Source: Macrobrachium rosenbergii (Eukaryota; Arthropoda; Malacostraca; Decapoda; Palaemonidae). From it: DNA of 64,000 nucleotides. Below, piece by piece: positions 24,701 to 36,983 of the stretch. The position numbers and the translations under genes were made by a program. How positions within the stretch are numbered: the first letter of the stretch is position 1; the number at the start of each line of letters is the position of its first letter. The stretch spans positions 23,130,144 to 23,194,143 of the forward strand of contig NC_089761.1 of the NCBI RefSeq assembly GCF_040412425.1, given 5' to 3'. A model generated the notes under the pieces. That model saw nothing but the letters and a program-made list of their open reading frames with translations. It was not told the DNA's origin and made no database searches.

Positions 24701-25616
24701 TCATGGGATTATCTGGTGCCGGGGGTTTCAATAACTTGCTTTTCAAAAGCATGTCAAATCTGTTGAGGTGTCAGGTAATTGCCGTTTATACATAAGTAGA
24801 CAACACTGGACGCTCATTATACGTACTGTACAGTATGCGCAGCTACATTTTGCTGTACTGATATGTATCATAATTACTGACTGTAGCATAAAAAAATAGA
24901 AAAATATTCATCTTAAAATTTTCAGTCTTTTTCTAAAACAACTTTTTGCCATGAATGAAAGAACATTTTAAAAAAATAGCTAACATTCACTATTAAGTAT
25001 TTCATGAGTGACTCCCAAGTATCTCTCTTTCAACCTACTCGAGGAAAGGAACTCGGCCATTAACCGGCATCTTGGCCATCGGGTTATCTAGGTTTGGGTT
25101 GTTCTTCATAGTCCAGACAATCTCCTGGCACCATGTAGTGCCACACTTTGGCCATGTCACGACGTACACGTCACTTGATTTAACCTGTGAGGAAAAGTGT
25201 TTATGTAAAGAGGGACGTTACTTACAGCCACTTAAAAGGACATTAAGTGCAGTACAAGTAGATCCAATAGGATACCAACGTATTATTGTATTATTACATT
25301 AAGCTGGTATTAGGGATGATTTCAGGCAGGTGAAACCCATCTATTATGCTTCACTGTATGCAGATTTATGTGATTAAGGTTAAAAAAATATTATGTGCAC
25401 TTCTTGACAGACGCAAATCATGTTACAAGGAAATCCAATAAACTCATTATTGCTGAAATTCCAATTAAAAAATTTTCCTTTGTTTATTTTCAGCGCAGTA
25501 TTTGAGATATTTGTAGCGGTTACTATAATTTAATCTTATTCTTGGCTAACAGTGCAACAATAATGAAGTATAGTAATTTATGGGAAATAGTACTTTCCCT
25601 TTATTAAAGGTTGGTA

Positions 25617-25688
<72 letters not shown>

Positions 25689-26065
25689 GTTTTAGTAAAC
25701 ATTTTCTTTTATTTTCCATAATTTTTTAATGTAATGAGTATATTTATTGTTCTATATATATTACAAGTTTTAGCCTATACGTAACTTATTGATTACTCTA
25801 ATAAAAAAAACAAATGAGTTTCAGATCAAATCCTTAAAATCAGTAACTTAACTGATGCTCAAATTTTCAGGTTACAACAAAAAGTACTCACCGGGAACTT
25901 ATAAATTTTATCAGCAAACTTTGTAAAAGGTTCCATGAAGAGCCATCTACCGGGGTTGAAACGAACCATACCCAGATCCGCATAACCTGGGAAGTCCTTC
26001 TCCTGACGGCGGAGTTCGTCCCCTTCTAGAGGTACTATCTCGTGGCCACTCGCGGTACTGGTCAT
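21615..26065 (-). CDS. Cytosolic sulfotransferase (SULT family), seven exons
   Basis: Transfers sulfonate from PAPS to a hydroxyl or amine of a small substrate (steroid, phenol, amine or xenobiotic) in the cytosol; the substrate cannot be told from sequence. Coding exons, in order: 25892-26065, 25039-25184, 24555-24759, 23959-24085, 22959-23125, 22139-22256, 21615-21727. All have GT-AG borders and phases that agree, totalling 1050 bases, 349 residues plus stop, typical for the family. Motifs in order: PAPS loop VVTWPKCGTTWCQEIVW (family usually TYPKSGTTW; the Lys is kept, Ser is Cys), RTIKSHLPLSLLPPDML with the catalytic His, 3'-phosphate site VVYVARNPKDVVVSF, FIFYEDLKSN, HYTSFNEMKTR, and C-terminal RKGTVGDWKGKYTPELEAKI. 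No signal peptide or membrane segment. Convergent with CENP-C. Confidence 0.92.
22139..22256 (-). CDS. SULT exon 6
   Basis: Encodes ISHYTSFNEMKTRDFVLGDS to HKDGGFFRK plus one base. HxTSFxxMK is a family signature near the dimer and substrate region. Donor is GTAAATA. Confidence 0.88.
22959..23125 (-). CDS. SULT exon 5
   Basis: Encodes (L)LYGPYWLHLNEAWERREESN and HFIFYEDLKSNNMEELKKLN, ending GTKLTDTQLEK before GTAAGTAC. FxxYEDLK is the family's conserved central strand. Confidence 0.9.
23959..24085 (-). CDS. SULT exon 4, 3'-phosphate-binding site
   Basis: Encodes VVYVARNPKDVVVSFHHHSR and FADFVQYFVDDD plus one base. RNPKD with the following Ser binds the 3'-phosphate of PAPS in known SULTs. 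Donor is GTGAGTGT. Confidence 0.9.
24555..24759 (-). CDS. SULT exon 3, catalytic His
   Basis: Encodes (E)FDMLLKSKLLKPPAPDNPMM and ends RTIKSHLPLSLLPPDMLKTS plus K. The His in SHLPLSLLP is the family's general base position. Exon ends before GTACTT. Confidence 0.88.
25039..25184 (-). CDS. SULT exon 2, PAPS-binding loop
   Basis: Encodes VKSSDVYVVTWPKCGTTWCQ to VNGRVPFL plus two bases. It carries the 5'-phosphosulfate loop with the catalytic Lys. The donor is GTAGGT, two bases before an in-frame TAG that splicing removes. Confidence 0.88.
25619..25686. repeat. (AT)n microsatellite
   Basis: Alternating AT run in the first coding intron of the SULT gene. Confidence 0.9.
25892..26065 (-). CDS. 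SULT exon 1 (start codon)
   Basis: Begins MTSTASGHEIVPLEGDELRR and ends at KFADKIYKFP before GTGAGTA. An acceptor-like TTCCCCACAG sits about 14 bases upstream of the ATG, so a 5' untranslated exon farther upstream is likely. Confidence 0.85.
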
Positions 26066-26532
26066 TGCTCTAGAGTCAGCTGTGGGGAAGAGTGATCTTT
26101 ACAGCAACAAAATTAGCAGAAAAACTAACTGAAAATCTTTTAACATGTGCTGGAATTTGGGAACTTCATGGTGCTCTAGTGCTAATCATCTCTCAATCTG
26201 TAACAACAAGCATAGGTAAGCTGTAACCGACAACTAAAGTCTTCAAATGAGTTCTAATGCTATAATGTGGTAGGCCTATGTCACAAACTTACCGGACCAT
26301 CCTTTGTGTATATATTTCCCGCTCGTATATATGAGTTAACATCAGGCTATATCTTTAGAAAGTATTTTAGATGAGGTTGCTAGTCCTATACTGTGTCTCA
26401 GTGATGTTTAAGGGCTTATGTGCCAAGCGTGTCTGTCCATTTCTCGTGGTCACCCATCCAAATACTGGCCAAACCCATCATCACTCAAATTTCAATTCTC
26501 GAAGAAAAGTGGTATGTTACTTTCATCAGTAT

Positions 26533-26568
26533 GTATATATACTGTATATATATATATAAATATAAATA

Positions 26569-26627
<59 letters not shown>

Positions 26628-26655
26628 CAGTATATATATATATATATATATACAG

Positions 26656-26720
<65 letters not shown>
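26533..26720. repeat. (AT)n microsatellite array
   Basis: Nearly 190 bases of AT alternation with short breaks such as ACAG and AAAT, upstream of the SULT gene. Confidence 0.9.
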
Positions 26721-26721
<1 letters not shown>

Positions 26722-27761
26722 ATATGTGTTATAGAAAGTTGAGAGATGAACAGGTTTGTATACAGTTAATGACAAGCTGTTAAAAATGCGGTTTTTCCGG
26801 CAGCACAGAAATTAAGCAAATTACATTTAAGAGTTTGGATGTTTTACGGTAAATGAAAGTACAAATAAGCAAATAGACAAGTAACAGTTTCATTAGTAAA
26901 TAGACCATATAAAAGGCTAGAATCGAGAACACATCAGAGGGAATGCAGTCTGTACAGTAAAAGGAAATAAATTTCATACATCTCTTTCACTTTGATTTGG
27001 GGTTTCAACACTTGGATTGAACATTAAATCTGCACATTTATAATTAAATGAAGTGCTTGTCAACGTATGTGACCACTACTGATAAATAAAACTCGTGAAG
27101 ATTCTTCAAGAAAGCTATCGTCGCCTGAAGGCGATGATGTATCAAGTGAACAAGGACCGATGCAGTTTCATTCGAGAAAAAAACATGAATATTATGCGAT
27201 TTATCATTATTTTTCGCCTGTCTTCTTTTAAAATGTCTGCATAAAAAAAGGATAACACAAAAGACTTTCTGCATTTACGTGTCCCTAGATTTTACCACTT
27301 AAAAAAACGTCCTTGGTTATAGAGTTCCCGGGTAAATGAGAATAGATAGAGTTCTCTTGTTTGAAAAGGAGCTTGGCTGTTAAGTATGCTTGGGAAAGAG
27401 AGAGTGGCGAGTAAAGAAGTACTAGATTATGTGCCAGTAAACAGAGGTGACAGAAGAACAAGGTGTTGGGTGTAATGATGACAAGAGTGACTGAAGGCTC
27501 GTCTGTTCATTACCTGGTCGAAGCAAAGGTCAAGATAAAAGTTTATAATGGCGAGAGAGGGGTCAAAAGGTGACTGTAAATTGAATTAAGTTAGCTTGAT
27601 AAGTAGGAAGTGTCAGTGAGAAGAGATTATAAGGAGAAAACGGGCTGGGTTCAAGACACAGAGGTGGAAGGACTAGACGAGTATAGTCTGTTCAACATTC
27701 TAAGATCGCTAGGGTGGGGCCAGGAAAGGAATACAGCGTTGCCATATCTATTTATCCTTTT

Positions 27762-28366
27762 AAGGCCTGTCCACACTAGGAAACATTGTTGGGAAACAAA
27801 GATTGCAAACTGATTGAAAACAGTTTCTTGGAAACTGTTTGGAAACCGTTTCCAAACAGCTTGGAAACTGTTTGCAAACAAGGTTTCCTGTCCACACCTC
27901 AGTTGTCGTCAGAATGCCTGCCGGTGCAGTAACCTCTGTATTTTACTTGGCAGTTTTAATGCACTCAAGGAGGGATAAGAGAGAGAAAAAGAGATGGGTG
28001 GGAGAGGAAGCTTTTAGGAAAAGGAGCGTGTCATGCTGACTTGCTTCTGGCGTGTAAGAATATGTACATATACATATGTAAAAGTATGAATGTTTAAGTG
28101 TATATGTGTAATTACATATACACATACATATATACAAGTATACATACATACATACACACATTTATATATACGTCCATTATACATGTGTATATATACATAT
28201 ACACACAGAAACACTAAATGTTTTCCATTCTGGATGGGAAACAAATATACTGTAAAAAGTGTTTCTAAACTGCTTCCAACCAGTTTCCAAACTGTTTGCA
28301 AACTTTGTTTCCAAACAGTTTGCAAACTTTGTTTCCAAACAATGTTTCCTAGTGTGGACAGGCCTT
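27762..28366. mobile_element. Foldback MITE with GTTTCCAAACAGTTTGC repeats
   Basis: Left end AAGGCCTGTCCACACTAGGA and right end TCCTAGTGTGGACAGGCCTT are perfect inverted copies and continue for about 30 bases. Both subterminal arms are made of short GTTTGGAAAC / GTTTCCAAAC palindromic repeats. The middle has GTATATACATATACA-like simple sequence and no ORF. Target duplication is unclear. Confidence 0.8.
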
Positions 28367-28384
28367 TTTAAATCTCACCCTCGA

Positions 28385-28600
28385 GGTTAATCCCTTGTTT
28401 ATGTCTTTACCTGAGATCTGTCATTTACTGTAGGACTACTTCGTTTTCTAAGAAACGAGTAGTTTTGGTTGTTCTAATGATTTTTCCGTTCTTTGCGTGC
28501 TTTTTGGAAATAATAATCATAGTTCTTATATAATACCATAATGTGTTTATTGCATTAAAAACCTTAAAATTTGTGGTAGGAGGTTCGGCAGAATGGCTTT
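28385..28600 (+). repeat. Second copy of dispersed repeat of 370-620
   Basis: Same order of blocks as at 370-620, starting GTTAATCCCTTGTTTATG. It is diverged and lacks the trinucleotide expansion. Confidence 0.5.
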
Positions 28601-30844
28601 CAAGCCATTTGATTATTGTCCATATTCCATATTGGTTATATGACTGTATTTTTACAGTGCTTCTGCAGGTTAAATACACTCATCATTTAGGAGAGAAAAT
28701 TACCATTAATTATGGGGGTACCCTTGTTTTCTTTAATATGAAATATTTTTAAAAATATTATAAACAGTTTACTTGACCTGGGAGTAAAGTTGTAGTGGGG
28801 AGATCTGATCTTTGGCTATCCCTTGGGCTATCAATACCAGTCCAGTGACTGGCTGCTTGAGGTGACCACCATTGTTATTGTTTTAGATCGACTGACTTAT
28901 AATGCCCTCGCTGACCACGTGTCGAAACTGAGGTTGGCAGCGGCGCCAAAAATGATGCCATGTCTCTTTGTTTATGAAGATAATTAGGCTTGTACTGCAA
29001 ATATGTGAAGCCTAATATGTTTGGATGTTATCTTTAAATGAATAACATTTCTTTTTTAAACTTCACTTGAACAAGCTCTAACAAGGCAAAACTTTTAATC
29101 ATAACGAGACGTTTGAAACCTCTGTATTCATTTCCTGGCCCCACCCCAGCGATCTTAGAATGTTAAACAGACTATAGTATGCTAAATTCCATGATGAAAT
29201 AAAAAAAAGAGGGGGGTGACAATAGACAGACATCAAAATATAAGTGTGTAATTCAGAAATCTTAGTTTGGGGGAGGAGAGGAAGACCCAAAAAGTGTTTA
29301 TCTGTAAGTCATTTGCAGCATGAATATCCCACTGACTAGGCTAGATGTTCTTGTTCTTGTCTACGTCATACCAACAGTTTTGGAATCTAATGCACATTAT
29401 ATTTCATACAAAATTATTTTCGGATAAAACTTATTTTCTATTTGTAGTTATTCCAAGTGTTTCCATCCAGTTCCTGTCACGGTCAGTACATTCCCTCTCG
29501 TATTTTTTTTTTTTTTTTAAGAATCTTTATGATCTGTTACGCAAAAAAACGTGTAGACACCCACAACAATTGCTCAAACATAAAACTTTCTTTTAAAGGC
29601 CTTACAAAGCTTTTGGTGTATGGCAACTGGACATCTTCACCATATCGAAAGTGAAAGTGGGCTGGTAGCCTATTCCTCTAATGTTAGGCAAGGGGCTAGC
29701 CTCTCAGCCACACGTGACGGAAAAGTTGTTCAAGAGATGCCTAATGTTTCAGGTGTAACAACCACAAGTCTAGGTGTTGTTTACGCTCTCACTTATAGAA
29801 TTATTTTAAAACCGGTGGGAAAAGTAGTTGACCATCTTAGATTTAATTATATTCACCTACTGAAGTTCCTTAAGATTTTAATTTTGTACGGTAGATTCTA
29901 TTGTGTAAACGCCAGGCACTTTCAAGCACAGCATCTTCATATATCCCTAGGATATGAACACATCTGTAAATGAATGCTTGTAGCATAGACCTACAGTACA
30001 TACCTTGTGCAAGCCACGAGTGCAGCAAAGTTTGGAAAATGCATTATAGATAGTAAATGAAGTCAGAGGAGCCCCGAGAGCCCTTCAAAATGATAAGCAT
30101 TGTTTTCCGATAGCCAGGGCAGGATTGCCATAGGTTTTAGTTATTGCAATTCAAACCTTCTCCACACGCATTAATGTAAATTCATTCTGTGACAGGCGTA
30201 GGTCTTAATAATACGTTAGAGTTTATACCTCCCACTAACTGAGGATTTATTAAGTCGTAAAAAAACACCCACAATTTATGATTAATTTTCAATAAGAATG
30301 TATCAGGTATATGAAAGCACATTATGCCCGTAGTTCAATCAGTATGTTGGTATACCAAAGTTTATCTTGTCATAATTGTTTAATATAAAGCGTTTAAATT
30401 TAAACATGCTTAAATTAGGGAAGTCCATTGTTGTCTAATTTTTTTAAAAAGGAAGAAATGCAATACCTGTTTTAAGGTAGAATCAAGGTGTTGATTTCTG
30501 GACTGGTTTACGTGAGATCTTAGCGGGATGGTAGGACGAAATGACTGAACCTCCTTCGGTTGTTCGCTAGCAACTTAAGCTGCGATCAAAGTTGCCATAT
30601 GTTGAATTCTGAAACAAATCCCGCGGCTGAAAGGTAGTGATGACGAGATGACGAAACAGACATACCTCCTGTCACCGGCTTTCGATTTCTCTCTCTCTCA
30701 CTCTCTTGCATTTGCGATCACACAATGGATATTGTATTTAAACCCCCGGACTATGCTGGTTCGATGTCAACCCGACTACTCAAAATTTTTAGAATCGTCA
30801 TTATGCTATATTTACGGGGAGTTGTTATCCACACTTTGCAAATG

Positions 30845-30845
<1 letters not shown>

Positions 30846-30929
<84 letters not shown>
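30846..30929. repeat. (AT)n microsatellite
   Basis: About 84 bases of AT alternation with one slip. Confidence 0.9.
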
Positions 30930-30931
<2 letters not shown>

Positions 30932-31983
30932 CTAATTTCATCAGATTTCGTGAAATTGTGTTTTTCATCCTGGCAGGTTGTTCCTCTCTTACTGCTTGAA
31001 GAATTATCATAGTAGGACTGTCGAAGGCAACCTTGTATTAATTTGCTTTTAAGACCCTCTGAAATTTATTGATGAATACTTAATGTAAAAAAAAATCCCT
31101 TTTTTAATCCAAAAGAAATCATGTTCTTAGGTAGCACACTGTCTTAAATTATTATGCATAATAATATCATGAGACTAGGCACACTGAAAAATGGCAGCAG
31201 CATTGGACAGGTCAGTAAGCAGTTCAGTTGTTCATGACCAAGTGACACTGTTGCAATCAGGCAGAAAAATTAATTTCAGTCAGAACTCAGATACAGATCG
31301 ATATGAATTTTATCTTCTTATGCTTAGTTTCTCCCAAATTCCTACGCGTGTTTAGCAAATCGTGACCTATATACTGTACGGGCAATTAAAGAAGGTGTCT
31401 TGTAAAACCCTAAGAAGTAACCTCAGAGTGAATATCAGCCCCGCCTCGCTTCACGATTTTTGTGCAATCGTTACAGTTACGTAAAACACACACACACAGA
31501 ATGAGTTATTGTACTAGCGTAGACGAAAAGATGGATGAAGTAACAAGTAAAGGCTAAAACAATAAATGGAAGGCTATGGGTTCGTAAGCGGGCGAAACAT
31601 AGGAAGATTAAGGAGGAATGAGAGACAGGCCGAGAAATTGCTAGGTTATCACAAAGCTTGAGTAGAGATATCACGCATGAGTGAATGCCAGGGGCGGGGG
31701 AAAGGCGGGAATGTCGCCATATTGTCTTGGGCTAGTTAACAAATACAGTAGACGTTAGAAGAACACAGGAAACTACCTAGGAAACAGAGACGCCTGATCA
31801 ATGTTGCACAAATCGCAGGGGAAGGATTCCAAAGAAAACTCTGCAAAATATCCGACAGACTTACTGATCAGGTAAAGGCATTTCCGGAGGTTTTAGGACA
31901 TGCTGAACAACTTTTATAATTTATTCCGTGCCATTTTTCGACTGCAGTGTTGCTTCATTATAGCAATTGACCATCGTTATACG

Positions 31984-31986
<3 letters not shown>

Positions 31987-32057
<71 letters not shown>
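31987..32057. repeat. (AT)n microsatellite
   Basis: About 70 bases of AT alternation with one GT. Confidence 0.9.
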
Positions 32058-32062
<5 letters not shown>

Positions 32063-32462
32063 GATATGAGGTCACTGGAACATGATCAGAAAATTTATTG
32101 TAAAAAGTTCAGTACTTTTCAAGAAATATGAATATGGTGAGTGGTAATATATTTTACATTATGCGTTCTCACATGTTCTTTCTTGTCACGAGGACAGTGT
32201 GTAACACTTCAGAAATGACAGCATCCTGGGATACCTTTAGGGTTTAGAAACCATGCGACCAAGTGTCCACGTAGTCACACTCAAGAGGTTTGTATTTCAC
32301 TACCTTTACAGATAAAGCCTTACGCCATATTTCGTCATCACAATTCTTTCAACTTTGTAAGACAACGCTTATCATGTCATTTAGTTATCAATAAGCATAT
32401 CCTTCATGTTCCACCTTGGAAAAATCATTTAAATAATTGTGCATTATTAATATAGGTATTAC

Positions 32463-32482
32463 ACACACCACACTAGACACAC

Positions 32483-32557
<75 letters not shown>
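32463..32557. repeat. (AC)n then (AT)n microsatellite
   Basis: CA dinucleotides pass into a long AT run immediately before the left arm of the long inverted repeat; another AT run borders the right arm at 35714. Confidence 0.9.
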
Positions 32558-32561
<4 letters not shown>

Positions 32562-33399
32562 TTCTAGTAATAGAGACACTCATGGTATTTAGGAGAAATG
32601 GCAGTTCTTATAGTATTTTAGTTGCTTGTTACAATTCAACGTTATTTTTTGGCGGTCGGCTGTAATTAACCCAATTGTCCCCCGAAGTACATCCAACAAG
32701 GGGTTTCCTAACGCGATCTTCACAAGACAGAGCACGGCTACGTCTGTTTCGAACGGTTCATATCCCGTCCGGCAAGTGCAGTACCTTGGAAACTGGTTTT
32801 TTCAACACATTTAGGGCTTCTGACACCGGCGGTGCATTTGTTCGTTGTCGGCCAAATGGAATGTCCCTTCGCCGTGTTTACTGGGCGGGGGGGGGGGTGA
32901 GTTACCCATACTTTATACTCTTTCTAAAATGTTTAGATCTCTCTGGCGGGGTTGTCTGGGTCTTCGCAGGTAAGGCATATATGCCAAATGTATAACAACA
33001 ACAGCGAGATAAAATCATTTCTCCCATTACAGATATCAAATAAAACCTTTTCCGTTACGCAGAATTCCAAGTCTATTACATACGTTCACGATTGATAATG
33101 TTTTTAAAATTACAAGAAACGGAATCAGATTTTCTATCAATATGGATCTCATTTTTGGTGGTTTGCCAGTACTATACACACGGATCCACGTGCGTTTAAA
33201 TCCACGGATAAGCAGCTTAGATTTTCTCTAGGGAGCACTTTCGGTGGTCACGGTCATCCCGGTATATTATGTCTGGAGGCATTTCTCGTTTCTACATATA
33301 CCTTGATTTCTTAACATCGTAGGTAAAGAATAAATTGGTAAGCAAGGAAATATGAAATAAAGCATAACAGTAAGTTTGGCAAGAGAAAATAAACATTCG

Positions 33400-33443
33400 T
33401 ATACAGACAGATCTCTGTCTCTCTCTCTGTCTTTCTCTCTCTC
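33400..33443. repeat. (TC)n-rich tract
   Basis: CTGTCTCTCTCTCTGTCTTT and neighbours, an impure TC microsatellite. Confidence 0.8.
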
Positions 33444-33614
33444 TGAAAAATAATAGATTGGAAACAATGACTGAATATTGCTTGAATACGATATGGCAAC
33501 AACGTTTTGGCCTGACTGAAGGGTAGAGTGACTTTGACAACGACTTACAAGAAGTCATTCCTGGCCATCTCATAGACATCATCTTCACAGCCGAGAAAAG
33601 GCAATCGTCTACAA

Positions 33615-34809
33615 AGTAAATAGGTATTTTCAAGATGAAAAGGCGAATGGAGGGCCTATGTTATCCCATAAAAAAGCTCTCGCTCGAACAGCTGCTGCAA
33701 CAGGTTTCAGCGAGAGTACAGTTAAAAGAGTCGGCAGCAAATTAAATGAAGAATGGTGGGCAGACTGAGCATGAGCAGCCTGTATATTCGTCACCGAAAA
33801 AATCTCGACCTGCAACCGTCACTGCTTTGGATGATTTTGACATGCGTCATTAGAAGGGCAGTTCTGTCCTTTTATGAAAGACAGGAAAATTCCAACTGAC
33901 TTGATAACAGAGGAATTAAAAGAAAGAATATCTTTTAATCGGCTGCCGTGAATCCCTTCGTAAGGTTCTCATGAAGATAGGATTCAGATTTAAGAAGGTT
34001 GTTGGGCGCAAATTTTTCTTGGAAAGCGAGATGTAACTGTAGCTCGGTCAAGATTTTGAGAGATGAAGCGTCGCAAGGAGTCAGGGCAGAAATTCGTGTA
34101 TCTCGACGAAACTTCAGGTCAATCAAAATTACACTGTTCAAAAAGTGTTGGACAGACTTACCATCCCAGCAAGCTACGGGGTAAAACCTCCCACCGGTAA
34201 AAAACCGATTGATAATTCTACATGCAGGAACAGAAGACGGTTTTGTCAACAATGCAGAACTGGTTTTTTCAGGCTAGGAATGATGGGGACTACCATGAAC
34301 AGATGAATGCTGAAGTTTTTGAAAATGGTTTAGAAATCAGTTGCTTTACCGAACATCCCCTCCCAACTGTGCAATCGTGATGGACAACGCATCATACCAT
34401 TCTATGCAACAGGAAAAGTATCCAACCCCATCTTGGAAGAAAGAAAACGTAAAGCATTGGTTGATAGAGAATGGCGAACAGCCAAGTGATGATTTGCTGA
34501 AAATTGAGCTGTGTGAACTCGCTAAACGACGTATTAATAACGGGAAAAAAGTATAAGATTGACGAAATTGCAGCTGAAGCAGGGCATAAGATAGTACGTA
34601 TACCACTGTACCATTGCCAATACAACCCTATTGAGCTCATATGGGCTCAAGTGAAGTCTTATATAGCGAAAAAGAATACGTTCAAATTGGCAGACCTTAA
34701 AATTTTAGTGCAAGAAGCACTGAACAATGTCACGGCGGAAAACTGGAAGAATGCAGCGGAGCACATAGAGAAAATTCAAAAGAGGATTCCCGGCAAGATG
34801 TGGCTGTAG
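33615..34809 (+). pseudogene. Tc1/mariner-like DDE transposase, frameshifted
   Basis: The N-terminal part resembles a helix-turn-helix segment (ALARTAAATGFSESTVKR, near 33680-33730). Downstream the catalytic pieces are seen in several frames: YLDET near 34100, MDNASYHSMQQEKYPTPSWK near 34380-34440, and IDEIAAEAGHKIVRIPLYHC then NPIELIWAQVKSYIAKKN near 34560-34680; a C-terminal helical part runs to the stop at 34807-34809. The order D...NASYHS...YNPIELIW is that of the IS630/Tc1 DDE family common in arthropods. At least three frameshifts plus stops make it nonfunctional. Confidence 0.8.
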
Positions 34810-35711
34810 ACAAGTTGGTTGACAGTTTTTTGTCATCAACATACCTGATAGCTCTGATGACGAGTTTCTGAATAAATTATATATAAAAAGAGAGGATTAG
34901 GCCTGCAGGGGAAAAACCTCTCTCTCGAGAAAAACGCACCTTGACTTTACCTCAGTGGTGGTGTGGAAAAAAGTTGATTGAAAAAATAGTCTTTTAAACC
35001 TTAAATGATCGTCACTCCTCGTTATAGATAATATATAGGCGACAAAGAAGTTTATTTTAATTCGTAATTCGAAAATGAACAAGAAATATATCTTCTATTT
35101 CTATAGCATTAATTAAATACTTTTAAGTATCTAATTGTGTAATAATGATAAATGTACATCTATCTACAAGTACTGACAAAACAGATAAGGTGATCATATG
35201 TTAAAAAAAAAAAAGCTGTAAAGATTTTGAAGAAGAGAGAGAGAGAGAGAGAGCAGGGCGGAGTAGGAAGGAAAGTAATAATACCTGGAAATCAAAATTG
35301 AAAATCTTATAAGTATAGCCTCAGGGTTTGTCTCGAAGACATTTAAAGGTCTGTCACACAAATGTCAGTTGCCTGTTTTCGTAAAACTGGCAACAGGGCA
35401 GATCTTTAAAAGCCTCGCCAGAGAGATCTATTCATCGTGGCAAGAGTATAACAAGTTATTGCACTTGCCAGACGGGATATGAACCGTTCGAAACAGACGT
35501 ACCGGTGCTCTGTCTCGTGAAGATCGCGTATGGAAACCCCGGATTCCCATCGTAGTCCTCCTTACCGTAGGGTAGAGTTCAAAGGTAAATTGTGAAGTTA
35601 ATCACAGCCGACCGTCAAAAATTAACGTTAAATTGTTAATAGCATCCAAAATACTATAAGAAACTGCCATTTCTCGCTAAATACCCGCCGTGTACCTATA
35701 ACTTGGTTCTA

Positions 35712-35713
<2 letters not shown>

Positions 35714-35782
<69 letters not shown>
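35714..35782. repeat. (AT)n microsatellite
   Basis: AT run directly outside the right arm of the long inverted-repeat element. Confidence 0.9.
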
Positions 35783-35786
<4 letters not shown>

Positions 35787-35822
35787 GTTCACGTTTGCTT
35801 TTTGTTCTTTGAGGGGCTGCTC

Positions 35823-36299
35823 CAGTGAAGAATTTCTCAACCTTTTTTTACGCCCGAGGCCCACTCCAAGCCAACTGTAGTTCTTGTGGCCCCCTCAGTC
35901 ACTGCATCTTAGGCCGTCAGTTTGGATAGCACTGTATACAAAGACCTTGACTATATACTTGGAATTCTTACTCCAGGTGTAAGTCAATGGCCATCATAAC
36001 TGCACAACTCATTCTGAGAAGTTGCTGAGAAAACTCATATTCTGATTCTGGTAAGTAAATTTCCTTTCGCTTATAATGTGTGCCGTGACATGTCTGATTA
36101 TAAAGGAGTAACTTTTTATTTAGCTATCATTTAATAGAACTTACTGTAGGCCTTAAGGATTCGTTACCCTCAACAAGATTCATGCTCAGTGTTGCATTTC
36201 CAGTGACAATAACAACAACCTTTTCTGATTTTACCCTGTGGCCGCTGAAGTTTCTCATGGCCCCCAGGTGGACCATGTGAACCATGCTGAGAATATCTG
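35823..36299. mobile_element. hAT-like nonautonomous element (tentative)
   Basis: The left end CAGTGAAGAATTTCTCAACC and right end GCTGAGAATATCTG resemble, in inverted order, the CAGTG.TTCTCAACC ends of hAT elements found in many animals, followed inside by CCC-rich GGCCC... segments. No transposase and no clear 8-bp duplication. Confidence 0.4.
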
Positions 36300-36983
36300 T
36301 TGCAGAGGATATTACATTTCAGATTTCCAGCAAGTTATTTTTGGGTAAACCCAGGTACAATTGGCCACCTCCCCCAGGAATGGAAGATTATGTGTGAGAA
36401 TGGACACAAGAAAAGATGAATGAATTGTGATAATATTTTGATTTCTTAAAAACAAACAAACAAACATACACACAAACAAATTACCTTAACGTATATAATT
36501 TGTGTATTTCTGATAACAGGTCGACCTTTGTTCGGGTAATTTTTTAAAGACTGCGGTTTACTACCATTTTCTTCATTAGATTTGAATATGTGAGTGAAAT
36601 TAAATTAATAAATTTTGCAACGCAACGCTTACGATCAAAACAATATCGTTTTTGAATGACTAAAACATTGAAAAGTGTGGTGGTATAGTTCTTTTATACT
36701 GTTATAACCTTTGTATGTCTTCCTAAACGCAACTGTAAAAGGAACCATAATCTAAGCGCCGTGGGACTGTAATTCAGTGTTCCCAGATCTACTTATGAAT
36801 CTGAGATCTACAGATATTTTTAGCGTGTTTCAAATTTTCAGATTTTTCCCATAAAACAGGCGAAATTTAAAGATTTTTACCATTCTCGTCTTTAGTTCCT
36901 AAAATTTACCTGCGAAATTGTAAAATATTTTTTAAATAATTGAAACTTATGGTACCCTAAAGTGTTTTACTCTTATGTGTACA

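Larger units (their letters stand above)
22257..25891 (-). other. SULT introns
   Basis: Introns 22257-22958, 23126-23958, 24086-24554, 24760-25038 and 25185-25891 hold no further exon that is needed for a complete SULT. The last one contains an (AT)n tract at 25619-25686. Confidence 0.7.
27683..29178. repeat. Inverted repeat pair, about 60 bp each
   Basis: 27683-27741 (ATAGTCTGTTCAACATTCTA, then GATCGCTAGGGTGGGGCCAG) is the reverse complement, with few changes, of 29116-29178. The 1.4-kb interval contains the foldback MITE and the second copy of the dispersed repeat of 370-620. The two arms may be ends of an unknown element. Confidence 0.6.
32571..35705 (+). mobile_element. Transposon with long inverted repeats and broken DDE gene
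   Basis: The left arm (about 32571-32790) and right arm (about 35430-35705) are diverged reverse complements, sharing AGAAATGGCAGTT, CTTATAGTATTTT, GCGATCTTCAC and GAACGGTTCATATCCCGTC. Between them lies a Tc1/mariner-like transposase pseudogene. A shortened relative at 39211-39545 joins the inner left part directly to the right arm, as an internal deletion would. Whether the arms are the true ends of the transposase element is inferred. Confidence 0.6.

Noticed and set aside
26533..26720. Long open frames of alternating Tyr and Ile
   Set aside because: They are translations of (AT)n microsatellite DNA, not genes.
29620..29973. 117-codon open frame on the plus strand
   Set aside because: No recognised domain, no splice context, composition like random AT-rich DNA; may be repeat-derived.
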